Positions 8,269 through 15,345 of a stretch of DNA of 38,672 bases are shown here, in pieces. The position numbers and the translations under genes were made by a program. Position 1 is the stretch's first letter, and the number at the start of each line of letters is the position of its first letter. The stretch is from Waddliaceae bacterium (GTDB taxonomy: Bacteria; Chlamydiota; Chlamydiia; Chlamydiales; JABHNK01), in assembly GCA_018694295.1 (NCBI GenBank), contig JABHNK010000007.1, positions 1-38,672 on the forward strand, written 5' to 3'. The notes beneath the pieces were generated by a model. That model was not told the origin of the DNA. It made no database searches and saw only the letters and a program-made list of their open reading frames with translations.

Positions 8269-8520
8269 ATGGATCTAGAACACAATAATGTCATACGCTT
8301 CAACGGAATCTCAAAAAAGAAAGACGGCATCTTCGCTAACTTTAAAGTTAAAGGTATACGCGGTGGCACATATTTCTCCGCCTCCATCACCGTCGACATA
8401 TTGGCGGCAGATGTAGACCTTAACGACCCACTTGAAACAATCATAGAACAGTGCGCTAAAATTGCTCTTAAAGAGATAAAGCGCTCTGATTTTTCTATAG
8501 AAAGCATTTCCGCTGTATAA
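8269..8520 (+). CDS. Small conserved-looking protein of unknown function
   Basis: 83 residues with no signal peptide or membrane segment. The first half alternates hydrophobic residues (NVIRFNGISKKKDGIFANFKVKGIRGGTYFSASITVDI), suggesting beta strands. The second half (LETIIEQCAKIALKEIKRSDF) looks like one helix. AAGGAA lies 9 bases before the ATG and a good promoter lies upstream, so it is very probably expressed. I do not recognise the family. Its TAA stop codon is immediately followed by a short family A repeat element and then by tRNA-Pro. Confidence 0.75.
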   Translation: MDLEHNNVIRFNGISKKKDGIFANFKVKGIRGGTYFSASITVDILAADVDLNDPLETIIEQCAKIALKEIKRSDFSIESISAV

Positions 8521-8564
8521 CTGATGTTACGCACTAATCTTGCTTTGGTGGCGTGTAGCGTCAG
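8521..8564. mobile_element. Family A MITE-like element, short copy A1
   Basis: 44 bp starting CTGATGTTACGC and ending GCGTCAG. Its left 38 bp match the reverse complement of the right end of the 158-bp copies, so it is a deleted derivative. The flanks TGTATAA (left) and TTTATAA (right) agree at 6 of 7 bases, as for a target duplication. It begins on the base after the stop codon of the 83-residue gene. Confidence 0.65.
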
Positions 8565-8585
8565 TTTATAAAAAACTTCTTCTTT

Positions 8586-8660
8586 CTGGGTGTAGCGCAG
8601 CTTGGCTAGCGCACTTGCATGGGGTGCAAGAGGTCGGAGGTTCGAATCCTCTCACCCAGA
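8586..8660 (+). tRNA. tRNA-Pro (anticodon GGG)
   Basis: A full cloverleaf: acceptor stem CTGGGTG/CACCCAG with A73, D arm GCGC...GCGC, anticodon stem CTTGC/GCAAG around the loop ATGGGGT (anticodon GGG, G37), and a T arm GAGG-TTCGAAT-CCTC. C1-G72 and A73 agree with bacterial tRNA-Pro identity. CCA is not encoded. Confidence 0.95.
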
Positions 8661-8844
8661 ATCTTTTTCTCTCTTGTTATGGCCTAGGATAAGGCTAATA
8701 TCTTTTGTTGATAACCCATACAAAAAACGTTCACAACAATAACAAATCTCTGTCGATATCTTCGTGCTGTTCATAAACAACCACTATATAAACAAGATAT
8801 AAACAACGCTATGAACAGACCTTTCTATAGCTAAAACATCGACT

Positions 8845-8923
8845 TATAAACAGATCCACACTCTCTGAAGAAGAATATATCTTTATATATATAAATGTAT
8901 TCTTCTTCGAAAATTGTGGAAAC
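8845..8923 (+). repeat. Origin-region module, copy 1
   Basis: TATAAACAGATCCACA followed by CTCTCTGAAGAAGAATA, then an AT-only stretch (TTTATATATATAAAT) and TTGTGGAAACTTC. It repeats about 255 bp further on with two substitutions in the first 33 bp. Confidence 0.85.
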
Positions 8924-9099
8924 TTCTTTTTGTTGTTTTTTCTGTTATCATCAATTTCTGTTCATAACATAGAAGATTTCTTGTTCATGACGTTGTTATT
9001 ACTTTTCACAACTACACCTTTCTGTAGATAACACCCATATTCTCAACAGTCGATAAACAAGTTCTCAACAAAGACTTTCCATAGATGAAAAGGCATAGA

Positions 9100-9182
9100 T
9101 ATAAACAAATCCACACCCTCTGAAGAAGAATAGAAGTACTTATATATAAAGATAATTCATATGTGAATCCTGTGGAAACTTT
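9100..9182 (+). repeat. Origin-region module, copy 2
   Basis: TATAAACAAATCCACA followed by CCCTCTGAAGAAGAATA, then TTATATATAAAG and CCTGTGGAAACTTT. The order of parts is the same as in copy 1, with converging DnaA-box-like CCACA/TGTGG elements around an AT-rich centre. Confidence 0.85.
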
Positions 9183-9248
9183 CTTCTTCTCTTCAAATTG
9201 TGCTTTTTCGTATACTCTATCAATAAAAACCAAAAGTAGCGGGGTTAT

Positions 9249-9941
9249 ATGTCTTTATTCAAAACATCAGATTATTTCGATCTCACAGAGTTTCAGCATA
9301 AAGAACTGTTTGATTTAGAAGCTCCTGTCTGGGAAACCTTAAAAAAGCTTAAAGAATTCTGCTCTTCTTTTCACTACCCTACTTTTCAATATGAGGCCCC
9401 AGGAGCGTATTTTGTTAATCCTTCAATGATTGTTATCGGAGAAGGCACTGTCGTTGAGCCAGGCGCCTATATCGAAGGACCATGCATAATAGGGAAAGGT
9501 TGTACCATACGCCACGGAGCATATCTGCGCGGCAATGTTGTTGTCGGAGATGGATGTGTTATTGGTCATGCGACAGAAGTTAAACACTCTATTTTCTTAA
9601 ATGGCGCCAAAGCAGCACACTTCGCTTATGTCGGAGATTCCATCCTCGGCAACAACGTAAATTTCGGCGCAGGAACAAAGTGTGCTAATGTTAAACTTGA
9701 TAAAAGACTCGTTATTATTGATGATAATGGTTCTCATATCGAGACAGGACTTAAGAAATGCGGCGCCATTGTTGGCGACGATGCTCAGCTTGGATGCAAC
9801 TGTGTTACTAATCCTGGAACGCTTATAGGACCCCGAAGCAGATGTTACCCATGCTTGAATATTGGCGGCGTTGTTCATAGTGATGCCATTGTAAAGCCAG
9901 CGTCAAAAAATGAAACGATCTTAATCAAAAACGATAAATAA
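9249..9941 (+). CDS. Left-handed beta-helix transferase, GlmU C-terminal-like, lacking the nucleotidyltransferase domain
   Basis: 230 residues. From about residue 55 there are hexapeptide repeats (VIGEGTVVEPGAYIEGPCIIGKGCTIRHGAYLRG and onward) typical of the LbH acyl/acetyltransferase fold, with the GlmU-like HATEVKHSIFLNGAKAAHFAYVGDSILG segment. The first 50 residues are helical and there is no GXGXRM pyrophosphorylase motif, so this is not a full bifunctional GlmU (about 450 residues). It may acetylate glucosamine-1-phosphate or another sugar nucleotide precursor. It is followed by ispA after 9 bp, an order that I recall from Chlamydia too. The weak SD GGGG precedes the ATG. Substrate unproven. 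Confidence 0.8.
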   Translation: MSLFKTSDYFDLTEFQHKELFDLEAPVWETLKKLKEFCSSFHYPTFQYEAPGAYFVNPSMIVIGEGTVVEPGAYIEGPCIIGKGCTIRHGAYLRGNVVVGDGCVIGHATEVKHSIFLNGAKAAHFAYVGDSILGNNVNFGAGTKCANVKLDKRLVIIDDNGSHIETGLKKCGAIVGDDAQLGCNCVTNPGTLIGPRSRCYPCLNIGGVVHSDAIVKPASKNETILIKNDK

Positions 9942-9950
9942 AGGTTTTTT

Positions 9951-10856
9951 GTGGCACTACAAAATATTTTACAGAAAAAGAAAGAAGAAATAGAAAAAAA
10001 AATAGCCGACGCCGTCGAATTGCTTGGCGAAAAGAGCAGACTGCGTGATGCTTGTGAATATGCCCTTTGTAACGGAGGAAAACGATTTCGTCCAGCACTT
10101 GTTATGATGATAAACAAGGCATTAAAAAGTAATGTAGACGTGACATTCGTTGCGCTTGGAGTTGAGTTCTTTCATACGGCGTCATTGATTGCCGATGACC
10201 TGCCTTGTATGGACGATGATGACATGCGCAGAGGCAAACCCTCCCTTCATAAAAAATATAATGAAGCAACAGCTCTTCTGGCAAGCTATGCTCTTATTGG
10301 AGCAGGATATCGCGCTATTTATGAAAACACCGAGTCCCTTAAAACATCAGATGCGCCACACTCTAATAATGCCGCTGAAATATGTTGTCTTGCACTAGAA
10401 AATGCCACATATAACACTGGAATACAAGGGGCAACAGGAGGACAGTTTCTGGATATATATCCACCAGATTACGCCACCTCAACACTTCAGGATGTAATAC
10501 ATAAAAAAACAGGAACACTTTTTGAGATATCTTTTGTTTTCGGATGGCTTTTCAGCGGCGGTGATATACAAAAACTCGATCTTGTAAAAAAAGCAGCGTG
10601 GCATTTTGGCATGGCATTTCAGATGCAAGATGATCTAGAAGATGTAAACCAGGATAATGACAATGAAAAAACTGTTAATATAGCCTCACAAATAGGGATA
10701 GAAAAGACAGTGAAAATGTTGTGCGAAGAGATAAAATCTTTGGAAAAAATAATAATGGCTTTACATATAGATTCTGATGAGTTTTCTAGCTTGACAGCTT
10801 TTCTTGCCAATAAAGCCAAGACGTTTGCAGAGGAGCATGGTGTTGAAATTATATAA
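9951..10856 (+). CDS. ispA: Polyprenyl (farnesyl/geranyl) diphosphate synthase
   Basis: Chain-elongating prenyltransferase that makes C15-C20 diphosphates from IPP for undecaprenol and quinone synthesis. The first aspartate-rich motif DDLPCMDDDDMRRG is near residue 82 and the second, FQMQDDLEDVNQD, near 222. It also carries the GGKRFRP substrate-binding segment. The start is GTG at 9951 with AAAGG upstream. At 301 residues it is the family's normal length. It overlaps the next gene by about 20 bp. Confidence 0.95.
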   Translation: MALQNILQKKKEEIEKKIADAVELLGEKSRLRDACEYALCNGGKRFRPALVMMINKALKSNVDVTFVALGVEFFHTASLIADDLPCMDDDDMRRGKPSLHKKYNEATALLASYALIGAGYRAIYENTESLKTSDAPHSNNAAEICCLALENATYNTGIQGATGGQFLDIYPPDYATSTLQDVIHKKTGTLFEISFVFGWLFSGGDIQKLDLVKKAAWHFGMAFQMQDDLEDVNQDNDNEKTVNIASQIGIEKTVKMLCEEIKSLEKIIMALHIDSDEFSSLTAFLANKAKTFAEEHGVEII

Positions 10857-12024
10857 TACGGTAATTCAGCGCCTTTTATGGTTTTTTATTAGCCTCATCT
10901 TTCTTGTTGGTGTTGATTTAAAGGCATCGAATTTTCACGAACACCTTCAGTCACTCCCCTTTCCAAGGAATTTCGCGGAAGAAGCCGATGCCATTTTTGC
11001 CATTCCTGATAACGTTCAGCTGTTTTTAAATGAGTCGCTAGGTTTTATTGATGACGACACTGATAATATTATACGATCGGAGGGCCTGACATATACGCTT
11101 TCAGAATTATGTGAAACGTTGGATTCTGATAAGAAGGTAGCGCTTGAAAAACTTCTTTCATTTGATGATGGTATAGATGACATTCAATTACGGCGTGCGA
11201 CATATAAATACATAGAAACGTTGAGAAAAAACATTCTTCTTGCCCTTTCGCCAGAGGTTGTAGAGAGAATTTTTGAGCGATATTTTAATGAAGAGCCGCT
11301 TTGTAATCGCGAGGTGATATCGGCAACGATGACGCGTCGCTTTTTTGAGCCAAGTCAAAGGGATAAACATACACGTCTTTATTCTCTTGCCAAACGCTAT
11401 GGAACAGAGCTTTATTATAATGTTGCTTTACAGAGAAAGGTTTTGCTTAAAGACGGTGTTGTCGTAACAGAAAACAGTCAGAGACTTCTTGAAAAAAACG
11501 CTATTAAAGCTATAGATGTTGTAGGAAGTATTGGAGAGGGTAACGGCGCGACCAATGTAAAGCCTCTTTACAGCCAAGGGGATATAGAACAGCGTCTTCG
11601 AGATCTTTTTGAATATGCTTCAGAGCACTCGACAAGCCTCGTTTTACATGCTTTTGAGGCAGGGAACGAAGGCGTTTTTTACGACGCTCTTCGTCATGTT
11701 ATTACTTCCTATACAAAGCCATTAAAGCTTGAGTTTGGGCATGTTGCTTATATTACTGAAGATTGGGCAGATATTATTATTTCGAATCCATATATCACTC
11801 CATGTTTTCACGCTAACATACAGTCAAACAGAGTTCTTTGTGATGTTTCGTTGGTGGATTTACATAAAAAAGTTAAGGCTTTACAAAACAAAGAAGTGCC
11901 TGTTTTTTTAGGTTCTGATGGTCGAGGTATTTTAGCTGGCTCGTCATATCACGAGCAGTCGAAACTTCTTGATATTGAAACGTCTGGAAGGGATGAGTAC
12001 GCTTATTTTTTACGTGGTGATTGA
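10837..12024 (+). CDS. Exported adenosine-deaminase-like metallohydrolase
   Basis: About 395 residues. A hydrophobic N terminus (LLWFFISLIFLVGVDLKA) acts as signal peptide or anchor. The expected zinc and catalytic residues of adenosine deaminase can be placed in order: H34-E-H36 just after the signal (FHEHLQSLP), AIDVVGSIGEGNGA (compare the family's GxDLAGxE), H271 and E274 in LVLHAFEAGNEG, H302 in EFGHVAY, and D361 in FLGSDGRG. The second aspartate of the usual SxDDP motif is Gly. GAGGAG overlaps the ispA end, so ATG 10837, GTG 10840 or TTG 10843 may be the true start. The central 100-200 region is divergent. Substrate unknown; adenosine or another nucleoside is an inference from fold. Confidence 0.7.
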   Translation: MVLKLYNTVIQRLLWFFISLIFLVGVDLKASNFHEHLQSLPFPRNFAEEADAIFAIPDNVQLFLNESLGFIDDDTDNIIRSEGLTYTLSELCETLDSDKKVALEKLLSFDDGIDDIQLRRATYKYIETLRKNILLALSPEVVERIFERYFNEEPLCNREVISATMTRRFFEPSQRDKHTRLYSLAKRYGTELYYNVALQRKVLLKDGVVVTENSQRLLEKNAIKAIDVVGSIGEGNGATNVKPLYSQGDIEQRLRDLFEYASEHSTSLVLHAFEAGNEGVFYDALRHVITSYTKPLKLEFGHVAYITEDWADIIISNPYITPCFHANIQSNRVLCDVSLVDLHKKVKALQNKEVPVFLGSDGRGILAGSSYHEQSKLLDIETSGRDEYAYFLRGD

Positions 12025-12218
12025 GCGTTGTGTGTTTTTATTGGAATGATGAACCATCCGAGGGCATATGTTACAACTAGAGGCATTATATTTGTTGCTA
12101 GAGCGAGAAAAACGAAAGCTAGCCTAACGATGGAGGGGTCCCACGAATACATTTCGGCAATGCCGCCGCAGATGCCGGCAACCATTTTATTTTTGCGTGA
12201 TCGATGTATGTGTTTCAT
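12003..12218 (-). CDS. PspC-domain small membrane protein
   Basis: 71 residues: MKHIHRSRKNKMVAGICGGIAEMYSWDPSIVRLAFVFLALATNIMPLVVTYALGWFIIP matches the PspC domain, with basic N terminus, VAGICGGIAEYxxxDPxxVR motif and one membrane segment. It overlaps the end of the ADA-like gene by 22 bp in convergent orientation and follows recA after the A2 repeat. PspC proteins modulate envelope-stress responses in other bacteria; no psp operon is visible here. AGGAGAGCCCA upstream of the ATG gives a ribosome binding site. Confidence 0.88.
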   Translation of the reverse strand: MKHIHRSRKNKMVAGICGGIAEMYSWDPSIVRLAFVFLALATNIMPLVVTYALGWFIIPIKTHNAQSPRKK

Positions 12219-12245
12219 TGGGCTCTCCTAGTTTATATTATTTTA

Positions 12246-12296
12246 CTGCTGTTACGCGCAATCATGGGTTAAAGCAAGACAGGCGCGTAACAGCAG
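12246..12296. mobile_element. Family A MITE-like element, short copy A2 (hairpin)
   Basis: 51 bp with perfect 14-bp inverted ends CTGCTGTTACGCGC / GCGCGTAACAGCAG. The perfect 8-bp direct repeat TTATTTTA flanks it at 12238-12245 and 12297-12304. The right 28 bp match the right end of the 158-bp copies. The inner segment AATCATGGGTTAA resembles the end of family B. The right-hand flanking repeat contains the recA stop codon, so the hairpin can act as the recA terminator. Confidence 0.8.
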
Positions 12297-12301
12297 TTAT
12301 T

Positions 12302-13354
12302 TTATACTTCAGCCAGAACTTTTTCTTCTTTTGCTTCAAGCGTTTCAGTAGGCGCTATGGCGTTATGCACCTTTTCTTCTATCTCACTGAGCAGGGGTTC
12401 GTTGTTTTTGAGGAGATCTCTAACGCTTTCACGTCCTTGTCCTAGTCTTTCACCGTTGTAGCTAAACCACGCACCTTTTTTGTCTACGATCTCGTGTTCT
12501 ACGGCGAGGTCGAGAGTGCATCCTGCTTGTGATATTCCTTCGTTGAACAAAATATCAAATTCTGCAGTTCTGAATGGTGGGGCCATTTTATTTTTTACGA
12601 CTTTTACACGCACGCGGTTTCCGGTGTCTGGGGTGCCACCAGAACCTTTTATTGCGCCGATACGGCGTATGTCTAGGCGTATTGAAGAGTAAAACTTAAG
12701 AGCGCGTCCTCCGGATGTTGTTTCTGGGTTTCCGAACATAACACCGATTTTTTCACGGATCTGGTTGATGAAGACGGCGCATGTGTTTGATTTTGCTAGT
12801 GTTGACGTCAGCTTTCGCAGCGCTTGTGACATCAAGCGTGCTTGTAGACCGACGAACGAGTCTCCGATTTCACCCTCTAGCTCACTTTTTGGTACGAGGG
12901 CAGCTACGGAGTCGATAACGACGATATCGACAGCATTGGATCTTGCTAGTGTTTCAGCGATATTTAAAGCTTCTTCACCACTGTCTGGTTGTGAGATAAG
13001 CAGGTCATCAATATTAACACCTATTTTAGCAGCGTATCCTGGGTCTAGAGCATGCTCAGCGTCGATATATGCAGCGAGACCGCCGTTTTTTTGTGCATTA
13101 GCGACGAAGTGTGTGGCAAGAGTTGATTTTCCTGACGATTCAGGGCCATATACTTCAATGATACGGCCTCGTGGAACACCTCCGATACCTAGAGCTAAGT
13201 CAAGGGTTATGGCCCCTGTTTTTATGACTTCAGCAGTTCTTGATGCCGAGTGGCTGCCGAGCGACATAATAGCGCCTTCTCCAAACTGTTTTTTTATCTG
13301 TGATATAGCGTTTTCTAGTGCTGCTTTTCGTGATTTCTCTTCTGCTGGGGTCAT
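12302..13354 (-). CDS. recA: Recombinase A
   Basis: Strand-exchange ATPase for homologous recombination. Walker [10 protein letters not shown] is near residue 70, followed by [26 protein letters not shown], and the L2-region segment [20 protein letters not shown] choose ATG 13354 ([10 protein letters not shown]) because AAGGAG lies 9 bases upstream; the open frame reaches 13381. It is 350 residues with a C-terminal acidic/Lys tail (EKVLAEV). No LexA-box-like palindrome is seen at its promoter. Its stop codon lies within the target duplication of element A2. Confidence 0.98.
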   Translation of the reverse strand: MTPAEEKSRKAALENAISQIKKQFGEGAIMSLGSHSASRTAEVIKTGAITLDLALGIGGVPRGRIIEVYGPESSGKSTLATHFVANAQKNGGLAAYIDAEHALDPGYAAKIGVNIDDLLISQPDSGEEALNIAETLARSNAVDIVVIDSVAALVPKSELEGEIGDSFVGLQARLMSQALRKLTSTLAKSNTCAVFINQIREKIGVMFGNPETTSGGRALKFYSSIRLDIRRIGAIKGSGGTPDTGNRVRVKVVKNKMAPPFRTAEFDILFNEGISQAGCTLDLAVEHEIVDKKGAWFSYNGERLGQGRESVRDLLKNNEPLLSEIEEKVHNAIAPTETLEAKEEKVLAEV

Positions 13355-13395
13355 AGCTTCTCTCCTTTTGATTGTATACATATAAAAACCGCTAT

Positions 13396-13425
13396 TATTA
13401 ACGCTTTTTCATCCTTAATCGTCAA
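13396..13425 (-). promoter_or_regulatory. recA promoter
   Basis: On the minus strand TTGACG (13425-13420) and TTAATA (13401-13396) have an 18-bp spacer, about 40 bp upstream of the recA start and just after the stop of the lipoprotein gene. Confidence 0.5.
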
Positions 13426-13433
13426 GAGATATT

Positions 13434-14723
13434 TTATGTTCCTGCGGGAAGGCCTGAGACATATATGATTTTTTTTAGGAAGTTGCCGTCAGGGTCATAG
13501 AGAGTTGCTTCTCCGTTGCCGCCGGTGACTTTAGAAACGGGGTATTTTTCACCTTTTTTATGGTATTCGCCACGGAGAAGGACGTCGTCTTGAAATTCTT
13601 CGATGAGCATGAGGCTTCCATTGCGAAACCATGCTGTGCTGATGCCATTTTTTTTATTCATACTCATCTCTCTAGAGCTTTCTTGTATGCCGTTATCATA
13701 CCACGTCTTTACAAGTCCTTGTATTTTCCCTTCAGACCAATTTATTGAGAGTTTTTGTTGTGTTTTTGGTACTTTAGTAAAGAACTCTATTTCTTCGCCG
13801 TGTTTAACTTCATTTTTTATGTGGTATGTGCGAAGGGGAGTGCTATTTTCATCGAAGATGGTAACGAGCCCCTCAGGCTTTCCGTGTTTATATTCATGTT
13901 GTTCTGCGAGAATTTTTCCTTTAAAGATAGAGCGGAACCCTTCGCCACCGACAATTTCAGAGCGTATTATTCCAAGATTGTCGATATATTTTCCTGACAT
14001 AAGAGAGCCATTGCTGTAATTTTCTTGTGCAGCGACAGAGCCATTTTTCCAATATTGAAATGATGTACCGTGTTTTTCTCCTTGGGAAAACTCAGCTTGT
14101 GAAAAGAGGGAGCCATCGGCACGAAAAATCTTTGTTGTGCCATGTAAAGCGTTGTGGTGATATGGGGTTTCTTCGTGTACGACGCCTGATAGGTGGTATC
14201 GTTTTGATAAACCATGAAGTTCGCCTTTTTCGTAGTAGATCTCGGCAAGTAGGTGTCCTTCTTCAGACCACGCTCGGCTTGTGCCATCGAAAACCCAGCT
14301 TTTTTCTGCTGAAGGGGTGATATCGCTGACACCTCCGATGACGCGAGTTTCTAGCTTTACAACACCATTGTGGTGCCATTCTTTATAGACGCCGTATGCG
14401 CGTGAATCGACGACTTCGAGATATTGTTTGATTTGTCCGTGGTCGTAGTATGTTGTTATTATTGATTTTGTGGAGCCTGATTTATTACGTTGAAATGTAC
14501 GTAGAACTTTCTGGTATGGCTGAGATTTTAGGAAGTTAATATTTCGTAATGATGTCAACCTTTCTTTAGAGTGTATTGTTTCAGTGAAACCATTATTGTC
14601 GATGATATGGACGCGAGAGAGGTGTGTAGGGTTTTCTTTTGTTTTTATCGATGAGCATCCTATTAAAAACAGAGGCATAATAATGATAAGCAAGGTTTTT
14701 GATATATATGGTGGTATTTTCAT
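13434..14723 (-). CDS. Lipoprotein with YwqK/MORN-like repeats
   Basis: 429 residues with a type II signal: LLIIIMPLFLIGCSS, lipidation Cys at 23. The body has tandem repeats of the form x-Y-x-x-G-x-x-x-x-x-x-x-Y-x-x-G-x-x-x-G-x-x-x-x-(Y/W)-x-x-(N/D)-G, for example YYDHGQIKQYLEVVDSRAYG, FRADGSLFSQAEFSQGEKHG, YWKNGSVAAQENYSNG and WYDNGIQESSREMSMNKKNG. These are the MORN_2 repeats found in the YwqK family. The old toxin-antitoxin naming for this family is not supported here. The ATG overlaps the stop of the upstream gene (14720-14723), so the three genes 13434-17001 form one operon. Function unknown; an envelope role is inferred. Confidence 0.8.
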   Translation of the reverse strand: MKIPPYISKTLLIIIMPLFLIGCSSIKTKENPTHLSRVHIIDNNGFTETIHSKERLTSLRNINFLKSQPYQKVLRTFQRNKSGSTKSIITTYYDHGQIKQYLEVVDSRAYGVYKEWHHNGVVKLETRVIGGVSDITPSAEKSWVFDGTSRAWSEEGHLLAEIYYEKGELHGLSKRYHLSGVVHEETPYHHNALHGTTKIFRADGSLFSQAEFSQGEKHGTSFQYWKNGSVAAQENYSNGSLMSGKYIDNLGIIRSEIVGGEGFRSIFKGKILAEQHEYKHGKPEGLVTIFDENSTPLRTYHIKNEVKHGEEIEFFTKVPKTQQKLSINWSEGKIQGLVKTWYDNGIQESSREMSMNKKNGISTAWFRNGSLMLIEEFQDDVLLRGEYHKKGEKYPVSKVTGGNGEATLYDPDGNFLKKIIYVSGLPAGT

Positions 14724-15340
14724 GAGTATTCTCTTTTAAGAAGGTTTAATGACAGATCGAAAGTCTCTTGTCGTCCTGGCTTATGTTGTTTTGTAATCGA
14801 AAAATCGGTGATGATCAACTGAGGCTTATTGGGAGGAATAGGGGTGTTGTCGAGAGACAGTCCTTCGATAGCGGAGAGTATTGTTGTTATGTTTTCGCTG
14901 TCGACTTCAACATGGTGTTTGAGAGTTTCTACAGTTTCTTGGATATTGTTGTATGAAAGGATAGAGCTTTCGGAGAAAAGGAGCTTGTTTTCTGTGCCTA
15001 ACAAGAACGAGAGTCTTTTTTGTGCCGATGTTTTATTAGTGAAGGCATCATTGGCAATATTTTTTTCAAGAGCGGCGATTTCATTTTTTAAAAAGACTAA
15101 GGTTTCGAGGTGTTTGTCGATATAATTATCATCAGTATCATTATATTTTTTTTTTACTAGCGTATTGACGGTTTGTTTTTTTGTTTTTTCGGTAGCAAAA
15201 CGTTGGAGATAGTCTAGTTTTTGTTCTATAGAAGAGAGCGAGTGCTTTTTTACAATGTAATAAGATATTGCTGTTGTTGGCATGGCAAGACCTATAATTA
15301 TAAGAGCTATAAAAGTTCGTATGTGCGAAGGGATAGTCAT
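14720..15340 (-). CDS. PilO/GspM-like bitopic protein
   Basis: 206 residues: one N-terminal membrane helix (about 9-28, FIALIIIGLAMPTTAISYYIV), then a long coiled-coil region (about 35-110) and a C-terminal domain ending in strands (PQLIITDFSITKQHKPGRQETFDLSLNLLKREYS) compatible with the ferredoxin-like fold of PilO/GspM. Sequence similarity is only architectural. It lies 5 bp after the PilM-like gene and overlaps the lipoprotein gene by 4 bp. Beside a PilM-like partner this suggests an inner-membrane assembly platform of a type II secretion/type IV pilus-like machine. It could alternatively be an unrelated coiled-coil protein. Confidence 0.6.
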   Translation of the reverse strand: MTIPSHIRTFIALIIIGLAMPTTAISYYIVKKHSLSSIEQKLDYLQRFATEKTKKQTVNTLVKKKYNDTDDNYIDKHLETLVFLKNEIAALEKNIANDAFTNKTSAQKRLSFLLGTENKLLFSESSILSYNNIQETVETLKHHVEVDSENITTILSAIEGLSLDNTPIPPNKPQLIITDFSITKQHKPGRQETFDLSLNLLKREYS

Positions 15341-15345
15341 AATGA

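Larger units (their letters stand above)
8661..9248. other. Candidate chromosomal replication origin (AT-rich, gene-free)
   Basis: 588 bp without a credible gene, strongly AT-rich. Near-matches to the DnaA box are TGTTGATAA 8706-8714, AGATCCACA 8852-8860, TGTGGAAAC 8915-8923, CTTTTCACA 9002-9010, TGTAGATAA 9023-9031, AAATCCACA 9107-9115 and TGTGGAAAC 9171-9179. A module of about 33 bp (TATAAACARATCCACA, then YYCTCTGAAGAAGAATA) occurs at 8845-8877 and 9100-9132. Each copy is followed by a TATATA-rich stretch and then TGTGGAAACTT. Six ATAAACA(A/G) words lie on the + strand at 8773, 8788, 8799, 8846, 9053 and 9101. Strand composition changes sign around here. No dnaA gene is adjacent and a perfect TTATCCACA box is absent. 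Confidence 0.65.

Noticed and set aside
8661-9248. 73-codon open frame at 9012-9233 on the - strand
   Set aside because: It runs through the repeated origin-like DNA and has no motif; the DNA-level repeats explain its sequence better.
12765-13385. 206-codon open frame on the + strand
   Set aside because: Antisense to recA, with no recognisable motif or ribosome binding site.
13355-13433. SOS (LexA) box at the recA promoter
   Set aside because: No CTG-N10-CAG type palindrome or Gram-positive SOS box was found in the upstream gap.
13434-14723. Toxin-antitoxin assignment for the YwqK-like lipoprotein
   Set aside because: The family name is a legacy label; a 429-residue lipoprotein with MORN-like repeats and no paired toxin gene does not fit a toxin-antitoxin module.
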